Below are positions 6,190 to 13,808 of a stretch of 21,344 nucleotides of DNA, one piece after another. The stretch lies in the NCBI GenBank assembly GCA_023416695.1, contig JAEZGY010000076.1, positions 1 to 21,344 on the forward strand. Reading direction: 5' to 3'. The stretch comes from Bacillota bacterium. Lineage in GTDB: Bacteria; Bacillota; Clostridia; Lachnospirales; Lachnospiraceae. The notes under the pieces were generated by a model that ran no database searches, was not told the DNA's origin, and saw only the letters and a program-made list of their open reading frames with translations. The position numbers were made by a program, and so were the translations under genes. The first letter of the stretch is position 1, and each line of letters opens with the position of its first letter.

Positions 6190-8469
6190 ATGATACGTAT
6201 GGAATTGGCGTGCTTAATAATTACTACATTTATCGCTGTTACGTATTTTTCAGTAAAAAGAAAGAAGTCTTTCGTTCATAGCTTATTCTCCTTATTAATT
6301 GTGACGTCAATAATAAATATTGTTTTTGATACCATAACCATATATACAGTGAATCATTTGGAGTTGGTGCCACCTTTTGCTAATGAGATCTTTCATAAGA
6401 TATTTATCGGGACCTTAGTAATCGTTTTATTCCTTACCTTTTGTTATATTATTATACTAACCAATAGGGACAGTGATGATAATAATAGATTAGGACCAAC
6501 ATGGTATTTCCCGCTTGTCATTTCTTTGGCAGGTGTCATCTGTTTGCCTTTATATTATAAAGAAACTCATAATGGCAATTATTCTTATGGACCAGCTGCA
6601 AATATTGCCTACATAAGTGTTGCCTTCTATCTTATTTTCTCTTTGTTTTTTTGTATCAAAAATTGGCGATATATTAATTCTAAGAAAAAAAGTGCTGTGA
6701 TGATAGCCCTAGGGTGTGAACTAATCTTTTCGGTTTACCAAGCATTTTTTCCATTGTCACTATTATCTGGAGTTGGTATTACCTTACTAAATCTTGCCTT
6801 TTTTCTGACGGTAGAAAGCCCTGATGTACTATTAATCGAGCAACTAAAAGATGAAAAGGAGAGGGCAGATTTAGCAAATAATGCTAAGACTTACTTTCTC
6901 GCAAATATGTCCCATGAAATACGTACTCCGATTAACTCTATCTTAGGAATGAATGAAATGATTTTAAGAGAAAGCCATGAGGAACTAATAAAAGAGTATG
7001 CCTCTGACATACAGTCCGCTACCCAGAGCCTATATAGTATCATAAATGATATTTTGGATGTTTCAAAGATTGAATCTGGCAAGATGGAAATCATTCCTGT
7101 GGAGTACGACTTAAGTAGCTTGATTCATGATCTTGTTAATATGTTTGCCCCTAGAGCTGAAACTAAAAATTTGATGTTTTATGTAAAGGTAGACCCTACT
7201 TTGCCCTCTAGACTCTATGGAGATGATGTGCGGATACGTCAGGTTTTGATAAATCTTTTGACGAATGCGGTCAAGTATACCCATAAGGGGACTATTGAGC
7301 TTTGTGTTACAGGGAAAGAGCTTGCAGAACATATGGAGCTCTTATTTGAAGTAAAGGACACAGGAATTGGCATCAAGAAGGAGAACATATCTCGATTATA
7401 TGTCGCATTCCAACGAATAGAGGAAGATAAAAATCGTAATATTGAGGGAACGGGTCTAGGTCTTAACATTTCAAAACAGCTTCTTGAGATGATGGGAAGC
7501 AGTCTTGCAGTAAATAGTGTATATGGACAAGGTTCTACTTTTAGTTTTACCCTTAAGCAGGATATTATAGACAAGGAACCCATTGGTGACTTACAAGGAA
7601 GAATCCATAGAAGGCCAAGTGAATACATATATCAAACGTCTTTTTGTGCGCCTCAAGCACACATACTAGTTGTAGATGATAATGACATGAACCGAAAGGT
7701 ATTTCATGGTCTACTAAAGCAGACGGAACTTAAGATTACTGAGGCGGCAAGTGGAATGGAAGCCTTGGATTTAGTACAAAAGTATGAATTTGATTTGATT
7801 TTCTTAGATCATATGATGCCCGGTTTGGATGGTATTGAGACTTTGAAACATATGAGAATGTTAACAGATAATCATTGTAGTCAGACTCCAGTGATTATAC
7901 TTACTGCAAATGCTTTTACTGGAGCGAAGGAAATGTATATGGAGAAGGGTTTTGATGATTTTCTAGCAAAACCTATTATACCAGATAAATTAGAAAAGCA
8001 AATTAAGAGGTTGTTGCCTCCTCATTTAGTAGAAGAAAAGCAAAATCGACATAATATAGAACTTCAAGCTACAGATATCAAAAAAAATCTTCCTGAAATT
8101 GATGGCTTGGATTGGAATTATGGCTTTCTTCACTTTCCGGATAGGGAACTACTTGTGTATTTGGTGGAGGAGTTTTCAAAGTCAATTGATACAGAAGCAG
8201 ATACATTGGAACGACTTTATCGTAACTTGGATTCAGACGATAACATCCATCTCTATCATCTAAAGATACATGGAATGAAGAGCTCCGCGGCATTAATCGG
8301 TATCATTCCTTTATCTGGAATGGCTAAAATATTAGAAAACGCTGTGGATACAGGGGATTTAAAAACGGTGCAGCTACTTACTCCTGTGTTTTTAAAAGAG
8401 TGGCGAAGTTATAAAAAGAAACTGAATCAGTTTATTGATAGAGAAAAAGATTTATTTACCGTTGATTGA
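6190..8469 (+). CDS. Seven-TM hybrid sensor histidine kinase with receiver and HPt domains
   Basis: A 759-residue membrane phosphorelay protein. About seven hydrophobic segments occupy residues 1-205 and form an integral-membrane sensor with no large external loop. After a short linker comes the HisKA domain (NMSHEIRTPIN, phosphorylated His242). The ATPase domain follows, with N-box Asn355/Asn359, G1 DTGIGI (390-395) and G2 GTGLGL (420-425). A receiver domain (about 490-610) has Asp496/Asp497, phosphoacceptor Asp540 and Lys594. The C-terminal HPt domain contains HGMKSSA with His694. All phosphotransfer residues are present. No matching DNA-binding response regulator is adjacent, so the relay output must be elsewhere. 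The ATG at 6190 has AGGAGGGT 7 bases upstream. It lies between the amidase and an AraR-type repressor, overlapping the latter's ATG by one base. The signal is unknown. Confidence 0.93.
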   Translation: MIRMELACLIITTFIAVTYFSVKRKKSFVHSLFSLLIVTSIINIVFDTITIYTVNHLELVPPFANEIFHKIFIGTLVIVLFLTFCYIIILTNRDSDDNNRLGPTWYFPLVISLAGVICLPLYYKETHNGNYSYGPAANIAYISVAFYLIFSLFFCIKNWRYINSKKKSAVMIALGCELIFSVYQAFFPLSLLSGVGITLLNLAFFLTVESPDVLLIEQLKDEKERADLANNAKTYFLANMSHEIRTPINSILGMNEMILRESHEELIKEYASDIQSATQSLYSIINDILDVSKIESGKMEIIPVEYDLSSLIHDLVNMFAPRAETKNLMFYVKVDPTLPSRLYGDDVRIRQVLINLLTNAVKYTHKGTIELCVTGKELAEHMELLFEVKDTGIGIKKENISRLYVAFQRIEEDKNRNIEGTGLGLNISKQLLEMMGSSLAVNSVYGQGSTFSFTLKQDIIDKEPIGDLQGRIHRRPSEYIYQTSFCAPQAHILVVDDNDMNRKVFHGLLKQTELKITEAASGMEALDLVQKYEFDLIFLDHMMPGLDGIETLKHMRMLTDNHCSQTPVIILTANAFTGAKEMYMEKGFDDFLAKPIIPDKLEKQIKRLLPPHLVEEKQNRHNIELQATDIKKNLPEIDGLDWNYGFLHFPDRELLVYLVEEFSKSIDTEADTLERLYRNLDSDDNIHLYHLKIHGMKSSAALIGIIPLSGMAKILENAVDTGDLKTVQLLTPVFLKEWRSYKKKLNQFIDREKDLFTVD

Positions 8470-9590
8470 TGAAGAAGAAGGGGATACTTGTGGAAGTTGG
8501 AAAAGTAAAGCACTTAAAGTATAATCAGATAATTGAAGATTTGAAAGCACTTATTTTGAATGGAGAAATAACAGCTGGAGGTAAACTTCCCTCTGAAAAT
8601 GAACTATCCACTAAATATGGAGTGAGTCGGCAAACTGTAAGAAAGGCCATTGCAGAGTTAACCAATGCAGGTTTTGTCTATGCTGTACATGGAAAGGGAA
8701 CTTTTTGTTCAGAATTAACTAGACATACCCATTCTTCCAAGAATATTGCAGTGGTAACAACCTATCTATCAGATTATATCTTTCCTAGAGTTATTCAGGG
8801 AATAGATGAAGCGCTTACCGAGGAAGGGTATAGTATTATTCTTAAGAATACTAGGAATTCTAGAAGTAATGAAGCAAGATGTCTAGAGGAGTTATTACAA
8901 AAGGATATTGAAGGACTGATTATTGAACCTAGTAAAAGTCATATCTATTGTAGGCACCTCAATCTATATGAGAAACTTAAGGAATGTAGGATCCCTTATG
9001 TATTTATACAAGGATGTTATGCTCAGATGATGGACAAACCACATGTACTTATGGATGATTTAAAGGGAGGATATCTGGTGACTAAATATCTTATTGAACA
9101 AGGGCATCAGTCTATTGCTGGCGTCTTTAAATCAGATGATTCTCAAGGACAAAACCGGCATAAGGGTTATGCTAAAGCATTACAGGAAGCTGGCATTAGT
9201 TACAATCCAGACATTGTAGTTTGGTTTTATACTGAGGATCGTTCAATTCATCCAGCTCAGACGATGAAACAGCTTATTAAGAATGGTACAAAGTTGGATG
9301 CGGTTGTTTGTTATAATGATCAGATTGCTATTTCTGTTATAAGAGCTCTTTTGGAGATAGGAATTAAGGTGCCAGAAGATCTCTCTGTTACTGGTTATGA
9401 TAACTCCTTTATGGCTAGCTATGGTGGGTTAAAGCTTACTACCATTGCACATCCACATGAGAGATTAGGAGAAACAGCAGCAAAGTTACTGTTATCTATT
9501 ATAAGAAGTGGAAATAGTGATCAGGAAGAGCAATATATTTTAATGGAGCCTGAAATCGTCATAGGGAATTCCACTATCAAAAGAAGCTAA
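8469..9590 (+). CDS. araR: AraR-type transcriptional repressor (GntR winged helix + LacI-like sugar domain)
   Basis: A 373-residue cytoplasmic regulator. Residues about 17-82 form a GntR winged helix-turn-helix (LPSENELSTKYGVSRQTVRKAI, split by the turn at residue 51). From about 92 on it is a LacI/periplasmic-binding-like effector domain (IEGLIIEP, VLMDDLKGGYLVTKYLIEQG, VVCYNDQIAI, LSVTGYDNS). This architecture and length match AraR of Bacillus subtilis (about 362 residues), which leaves its operators when L-arabinose binds. An AraR-like palindrome sits in the araA promoter just downstream, so it most likely represses that operon. The ATG at 8469 overlaps the kinase TGA but has no ribosome binding site. 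Translational coupling is one option; the other is a GTG start at 8490 behind AAGAAGGGG, giving 366 residues. It is followed by its own terminator. Confidence 0.88.
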   Translation: MKKKGILVEVGKVKHLKYNQIIEDLKALILNGEITAGGKLPSENELSTKYGVSRQTVRKAIAELTNAGFVYAVHGKGTFCSELTRHTHSSKNIAVVTTYLSDYIFPRVIQGIDEALTEEGYSIILKNTRNSRSNEARCLEELLQKDIEGLIIEPSKSHIYCRHLNLYEKLKECRIPYVFIQGCYAQMMDKPHVLMDDLKGGYLVTKYLIEQGHQSIAGVFKSDDSQGQNRHKGYAKALQEAGISYNPDIVVWFYTEDRSIHPAQTMKQLIKNGTKLDAVVCYNDQIAISVIRALLEIGIKVPEDLSVTGYDNSFMASYGGLKLTTIAHPHERLGETAAKLLLSIIRSGNSDQEEQYILMEPEIVIGNSTIKRS

Positions 9591-9625
9591 ATTGTAAAAC
9601 GATTGTTTCGGCAGTTGTAATATTT

Positions 9626-9665
9626 AGGAGGATGTTACACCATATGGGTGGACATCCTCCTTTTG
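9626..9665 (+). terminator. Rho-independent terminator after araR
   Basis: AGGAGGATGT (9626-9635) pairs perfectly with ACATCCTCCT (9652-9661). Inside, CACC (9638-9641) can pair with GGTG (9647-9650). A short TTTT follows. It separates the amidase-kinase-araR unit from the araA promoter. Confidence 0.85.
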
Positions 9666-9702
9666 TACTTAATGAACTTGAATCAAATGAAAGAAAAACA
9701 AC

Positions 9703-9730
9703 TTGAATAGATGTACGTACAAGTTATAGT
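9703..9730 (+). promoter_or_regulatory. Promoter of the arabinose operon
   Basis: TTGAAT (9703-9708) and TATAGT (9725-9730) are 16 bp apart, placing the transcription start near 9737, about 45 nt before araA. The spacer is filled by the operator palindrome. AACTTGAAT occurs at 9675-9683 and again at 9700-9708, the second copy overlapping the -35. Confidence 0.72.
9708..9725. promoter_or_regulatory. AraR-like operator
   Basis: The perfect 10-bp palindrome TGTACGTACA (9712-9721) has a right flank continuing as AAGT. This is close to the AraR operator pattern of Firmicutes (ATTTGTACGTACAAAT-like). It lies exactly between the -35 and -10 boxes, so a bound repressor would block RNA polymerase. 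A lone half-site, TTTTGTAC, occurs at 9661-9668 but lacks a good partner. Whether the upstream or the second AraR-like protein in this window binds here is not resolved. Confidence 0.78.
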
Positions 9731-9781
9731 ATTAAATTAGAGATATTTTAGGGAAATAAATTATTTTAGGAGGTATGAATT

Positions 9782-11278
9782 ATGATAGGAAAGAAAGAGT
9801 ATCAATTTTGGTTTTGCACTGGTTCCCAAGATTTATATGGGGAGGAGTGCCTTCGTAACGTGGCAAGACATTCTCAAATCATAGTGGAAGAACTTAATAA
9901 GTCTGGGCGCTTACCTTATGAAGTTATTCTAAAACCAACCTTAATTACCAATGAGTTAATACGTAAGACATTTAATGAGGCAAACCAAGAGGATTGCTGT
10001 GCAGGTGTCATTACCTGGATGCATACTTTTTCCCCTGCAAAGTCGTGGATATTAGGGTTACAGGAATATAAAAAGCCATTACTCCACTTACATACCCAAT
10101 TTAACGAAGAGATTCCTTATGACAGCATAGATATGGATTTTATGAATGAGAACCAATCTGCTCATGGAGATAGAGAGTATGGACATATTGTAAGCCGTAT
10201 GAGAATCGAGAGAAAGGTAGTAGTTGGCCATTGGAGTGATGAAGTGGTACAGGAGAAAATTGCTTCTTGGATGCGTACAGCAATTGGTATTATGGAAAGT
10301 AGCCATATACGAGTTATGCGTGTGGCTGATAATATGCGTAATGTAGCTGTTACAGAAGGCGACAAGGTGGAAGCTCAAATTAAGTTTGGATGGGAAATCG
10401 ACACCTACCCAATTAACGAGATAGCAGAGGCAGTAGAAGAGGTGTCTGAATCTGATACAAATTTATTAGTTGAAGAATATTATGATAAGTACGATATATT
10501 ATTAGAGGGAAGAGATCCTAATGAGTTTAAAAAGCATGTTGCTGTACAAGCACAGATAGAGATAGGATTTGAGAGGTTTTTAAAGGAGAAAAACTATCAG
10601 GCTATCGTGACTCATTTTGGTGATCTTGGTAGTTTAAAACAACTTCCTGGACTTGCTATTCAACGACTGATGGAGAAGGGGTATGGCTTTGGTGCAGAAG
10701 GTGACTGGAAGGTTGCCGCTATGGTTCGATTAATGAAGGTTATGACAGAAGGTATGAAGGATGCCAAGGGTTCCTCGATGCTTGAGGATTATACCTATAA
10801 TCTAGTAAAGGGTAAGGAGGGGATTCTTCAGGCTCATATGCTTGAAATCTGCCCATCTATTGCAGATGGTCCAATCAGTATCAAATGTAATCCACTAAGT
10901 ATGGGAAACCGTGAGGACCCTGCAAGATTAGTCTTTACCTCAAAAGAAGGAAGTGGAATTGCTACCTCTCTCATTGACCTAGGAAATCGATTCCGTTTGA
11001 TTATCAATGAAGTAGATTGTAAGAAAAATGAGAAGCCTATGCCGAAGCTTCCTGTAGCTACTAATTTTTGGACTCCACAACCAGATATGTACACTGGGGC
11101 AGCTGCTTGGATACTAGCAGGGGGAGCTCATCATACAGCATTTAGCTATGACCTTAGTGCAGAGCAGATGGGAGATTGGGCTAGTGCAATGGGGGTTGAG
11201 GCTGTATATATTGATAAAGATACAACTCTCCGTAATTTTAAGAAGGATCTAATGCTAGGTGAGATTTTTTATAAATAA
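9782..11278 (+). CDS. araA: L-arabinose isomerase
   Basis: Converts L-arabinose to L-ribulose in the cytoplasm, the first step of the isomerase pathway, with a Mn2+ cofactor. The 498-residue length equals the family norm (about 500). Signatures are FWFCTGSQDLYG (9-20), VITWMHTFSPAKSWI (76-90), GFGAEGDWK with Glu306 (302-310), MLEDYTYNL with Glu335 (333-341), LQAHMLE with His352 (349-355) and AGGAHHTAFS with His450/451 (447-454). These match the catalytic Glu306, Glu333, His350 and His450 of E. coli AraA, so the site is complete. ATG 9782 follows TAGGAGGTATGAATT. It is the first gene of araA-araK-araD, driven by the AraR-controlled promoter, with the kinase 14 bp downstream. Confidence 0.97.
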   Translation: MIGKKEYQFWFCTGSQDLYGEECLRNVARHSQIIVEELNKSGRLPYEVILKPTLITNELIRKTFNEANQEDCCAGVITWMHTFSPAKSWILGLQEYKKPLLHLHTQFNEEIPYDSIDMDFMNENQSAHGDREYGHIVSRMRIERKVVVGHWSDEVVQEKIASWMRTAIGIMESSHIRVMRVADNMRNVAVTEGDKVEAQIKFGWEIDTYPINEIAEAVEEVSESDTNLLVEEYYDKYDILLEGRDPNEFKKHVAVQAQIEIGFERFLKEKNYQAIVTHFGDLGSLKQLPGLAIQRLMEKGYGFGAEGDWKVAAMVRLMKVMTEGMKDAKGSSMLEDYTYNLVKGKEGILQAHMLEICPSIADGPISIKCNPLSMGNREDPARLVFTSKEGSGIATSLIDLGNRFRLIINEVDCKKNEKPMPKLPVATNFWTPQPDMYTGAAAWILAGGAHHTAFSYDLSAEQMGDWASAMGVEAVYIDKDTTLRNFKKDLMLGEIFYK

Positions 11279-11292
11279 TAGGAGGACATAAA

Positions 11293-12885
11293 ATGAATGG
11301 TAGAGATTATATAGAAAGTGGTAAGGCAGTTCTTGGTATAGAATTTGGTTCAACAAGAATTAAGGCGGTTCTGATAGGTGAAGATGACATGCCTTTAGCA
11401 TCAGGTAGCCATGAGTGGGAAAATAAGCTTATTGATAATATTTGGACTTACTCCCTAGAAGATGTCATTAAAGGGCTTCAAGATTGTTATATGAATCTAA
11501 AAAAGGATGTATCAACTACCTATGGTATCACCTTAAACCAGTTAGGTGGTATTGGTATTAGTGCCATGATGCATGGATATCTGGCATTTGATGAGAAGGA
11601 TGAGCTGTTAGTACCGTTTCGTACTTGGCGTAATACCATTACGAAGGAGGCAGCAGATATCCTTACAAAAGAGTTTTCCTTTAATATTCCAGAACGATGG
11701 AGTATTGCACATTTATATCAAGCTATGTTAAATCATGAGGAGCATGTGAAGAAGATTAGCCTCCTTACGACTCTTGCAGGATATGTACATTGGAAACTGA
11801 CAGGTAGAAAGGTTTTGGGCATTGGGGATGCATCGGGGATGTTTCCGATAGATAGTAACATAAGAAACTATAATACAAAAATGCTAAATATTTTTCAGGA
11901 ATTAGTAAAGCCATATAACATCCCTTGGAATATTGAAGAAATATTACCTAAAGTACTTCTTGCAGGAGAAGAGGCAGGGAGCCTTACTGAAGAGGGAAGT
12001 CACTTATTAGACGTCGAAGGTGATTTAAAGGCTGGAATTCCATTTTGCCCTCCAGAGGGAGATGCAGGTACTGGAATGGTAGCCACTAACAGTGTAGCTG
12101 TAAGAACAGGTAATGTTTCAGCAGGAACCTCAGTATTTGCTATGTTGGTACTGGAAAAGGAGCTTACCCAGGTACATAAGGAAATAGACCTAGTTACTAC
12201 TCCTGATGGAGATGTAGTGGCAATGGTTCACTGTAATAATTGTACCTCTGATTTAAACGCTTGGGTGAATCTATTTGATGAATTTGCTACTTGCTTTCAT
12301 TATGAGATTAGCAAGGAAGAGCTGTTTTATACTCTTTACAATAAGGCATTACAAGGACAGGATGACTGTGGTGGTTTACTTGCTTACAACTATTTTTCAG
12401 GAGAAAGCATTACCGGGTTTGAAGAAGGACGGCCACTATTTGCAAGAAAACCAGACAGCCAATTTACCTTAGCAAATTTTATGAGATGCCAATTGTTTTC
12501 TTCTCTTGCTACTTTAAAGATCGGGTTAGACATTTTATTACAAAATGAGCAAGTAACTATAGACAAGATTACAGGTCATGGTGGGCTCTTTAAAACTGAA
12601 AAAGTTGGACAAAAAATTATGGCAGCAGCTATGAATACTCCGGTTTCTGTAATGGAAACAGCAGGAGAAGGCGGCGCTTGGGGAATCGCTATACTAGCAA
12701 GTTACATGATTAATAAAGAGTCAAAGGAGACCTTAAGTCATTACTTAGAGGATAGGATTTTTGCTAGTCAGACTTCAGTTACAGTAGATCCAGATAGTAA
12801 GGATGTAGACGGATTTTTGAAGTTTATGAAGCAATATACGGATGGTTTAGTGATAGAACGAGCAGCTGTAGAAACAATGAGATAA
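11293..12885 (+). CDS. araK: FGGY-family carbohydrate kinase, predicted L-ribulokinase (AraK type)
   Basis: Predicted to phosphorylate L-ribulose to L-ribulose 5-phosphate with ATP, the step between AraA and AraD. The 530-residue sequence has the FGGY features: N-terminal phosphate loop GIEFGSTRIKA (15-25), ISAMMHGYLAFD (89-100), catalytic-base motif PPEGDAGTGM with Asp257 (253-262), second phosphate loop VSAGTSVF (275-282), adenosine motif GHGGLFKT (428-435), and GEGGAWGIA (458-466). The N-terminus FGSTRIKAV is not the FGTxSxRA pattern of classical AraB. I therefore assign it to the non-orthologous ribulokinase group named AraK in clostridia. The role rests mainly on its place between araA and araD; xylulokinase-like activity is the alternative. 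The ribosome binding site TAGGAGGAC precedes ATG 11293; araD starts 10 bp after its stop. Confidence 0.88.
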   Translation: MNGRDYIESGKAVLGIEFGSTRIKAVLIGEDDMPLASGSHEWENKLIDNIWTYSLEDVIKGLQDCYMNLKKDVSTTYGITLNQLGGIGISAMMHGYLAFDEKDELLVPFRTWRNTITKEAADILTKEFSFNIPERWSIAHLYQAMLNHEEHVKKISLLTTLAGYVHWKLTGRKVLGIGDASGMFPIDSNIRNYNTKMLNIFQELVKPYNIPWNIEEILPKVLLAGEEAGSLTEEGSHLLDVEGDLKAGIPFCPPEGDAGTGMVATNSVAVRTGNVSAGTSVFAMLVLEKELTQVHKEIDLVTTPDGDVVAMVHCNNCTSDLNAWVNLFDEFATCFHYEISKEELFYTLYNKALQGQDDCGGLLAYNYFSGESITGFEEGRPLFARKPDSQFTLANFMRCQLFSSLATLKIGLDILLQNEQVTIDKITGHGGLFKTEKVGQKIMAAAMNTPVSVMETAGEGGAWGIAILASYMINKESKETLSHYLEDRIFASQTSVTVDPDSKDVDGFLKFMKQYTDGLVIERAAVETMR

Positions 12886-12895
12886 GGAGGCTACT

Positions 12896-13594
12896 ATGTT
12901 AGAGGATTTAAAAAAGAGGGTATATGAAGCTAATATGGAGCTTCCTAAACGAGGATTAATTACTTATACCTGGGGAAATGTAAGTGAAATAGATAGAGAA
13001 ACAGGTTATGTAGTTATAAAGCCAAGTGGTGTTGACTATGAGAAGCTTACGCCTGAGGATATGGTAGTAGTTGATCTGAATGGTACGAAGGTAGAAGGAG
13101 ATTTAAATCCTTCTTCGGATACCCCTACTCATATAGAATTATATAAAAGATATGTTGATATTGGTGGAGTTGTTCATACACACTCCCCAGAAGCTACCTC
13201 TTGGGCTCAGGCTGGAAGAAGTATCCCTCTTTATGGTACCACTCATGCAGATTATTTTTATGGAGCAATTCCTTGTACCAGAAGTCTTTCTAAGGAGGAA
13301 ATAGAGGAAGAGTACGAGAAAAACACTGGCCTTGTCATTATTGAGACCTTTGATAGGAACAATATAAATCCTCTTTATACACCAGGTGTATTATGCAATA
13401 ATCATGGTCCCTTTACTTGGGGAAAGGATGCTCACGAAGCAGTACATAATGCAGTAGTACTTGAAGAAGTTGCAAAGATGGCCTTAAAAACAGAATGTAT
13501 TAACGAAAAAGTTACACCAGCCCCTGATTGCCTTAAGGAAAAACATTTTTTTAGAAAGCATGGAGCAAATGCGTATTATGGGCAAGTAAAATAG
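12896..13594 (+). CDS. araD: L-ribulose-5-phosphate 4-epimerase
   Basis: Converts L-ribulose 5-phosphate to D-xylulose 5-phosphate through metal-dependent retro-aldol chemistry, feeding the pentose phosphate or phosphoketolase pathway. The 232-residue length matches the class II aldolase epimerases. Conserved elements are TWGNVSEID (25-33), KPSGVDY (42-48), PSSDTPTHIELY with Asp75 (72-83), VVHTHSPEAT with zinc ligands His94/His96 (92-101), THADYFYG with Asp119 (116-123), NNHGPFTWG with His170 (168-176) and Tyr228 near the end. All sit one residue off the E. coli AraD positions (76, 95, 97, 120, 171, 229). AAGGAGG precedes ATG 12896 by 5 bases. It is the last gene of the operon and a terminator follows. 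L-fuculose-phosphate aldolase is excluded by length and context. Confidence 0.97.
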   Translation: MLEDLKKRVYEANMELPKRGLITYTWGNVSEIDRETGYVVIKPSGVDYEKLTPEDMVVVDLNGTKVEGDLNPSSDTPTHIELYKRYVDIGGVVHTHSPEATSWAQAGRSIPLYGTTHADYFYGAIPCTRSLSKEEIEEEYEKNTGLVIIETFDRNNINPLYTPGVLCNNHGPFTWGKDAHEAVHNAVVLEEVAKMALKTECINEKVTPAPDCLKEKHFFRKHGANAYYGQVK

Positions 13595-13627
13595 TATATT
13601 TTAAAAAGAAGAAGAGAAAGCTACAAT

Positions 13628-13660
13628 AAATTGGCATGTTTGATACATGCCAATTTCTTT
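13628..13660 (+). terminator. Rho-independent terminator after araD
   Basis: A perfect 12-bp stem, AAATTGGCATGT (13628-13639) with ACATGCCAATTT (13645-13656), has a TTGAT loop and is followed by CTTTG. It ends the araA-araK-araD operon 33 bp after the stop codon. The symmetric A/T flanks would let it work on either strand. Confidence 0.92.
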
Positions 13661-13676
13661 GTTACAAGAAATATCT

Positions 13677-13743
13677 TTGAACCCTATCTATAAAATGTTA
13701 TAATAAGCTTAATAGGTACTTTTTTTGATGTATATGTTATAAT
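13677..13743 (+). promoter_or_regulatory. Tandem candidate promoters for the kinase / binding-protein / regulator operon
   Basis: P1: TTGAAC (13677-13682), 16 bp, then TATAAT (13699-13704). P2: a second TATAAT (13738-13743) with no clear -35. Both carry the extended -10 form TGTTATAAT, and ATGTTATAAT is duplicated 39 bp apart. No GTACGTAC-type AraR palindrome is seen here, so direct AraR control is not indicated. Confidence 0.55.
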
Positions 13744-13808
13744 CAGTAATCTTTTTATTTGGAATTAAGATGCAATACGTTAACTACGAAACAGTAAGGG
13801 GAAGAAAA

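Noticed and set aside
9594..9610. Possible catabolite-repression (cre) site, TGTAAAACGATTG
   Set aside because: It has an extra base against the consensus and lies between the araR stop and its terminator, upstream of no promoter.
9626..9706. Ribosome-site sequestering hairpin with a 20-codon leader peptide (AGGAGG in the stem, ATG at 9644)
   Set aside because: Spacing from AGGAGG to the ATG is about 12 bases, the hairpin is followed by a T-run, and the araA promoter lies downstream of it; a plain terminator explains it better.
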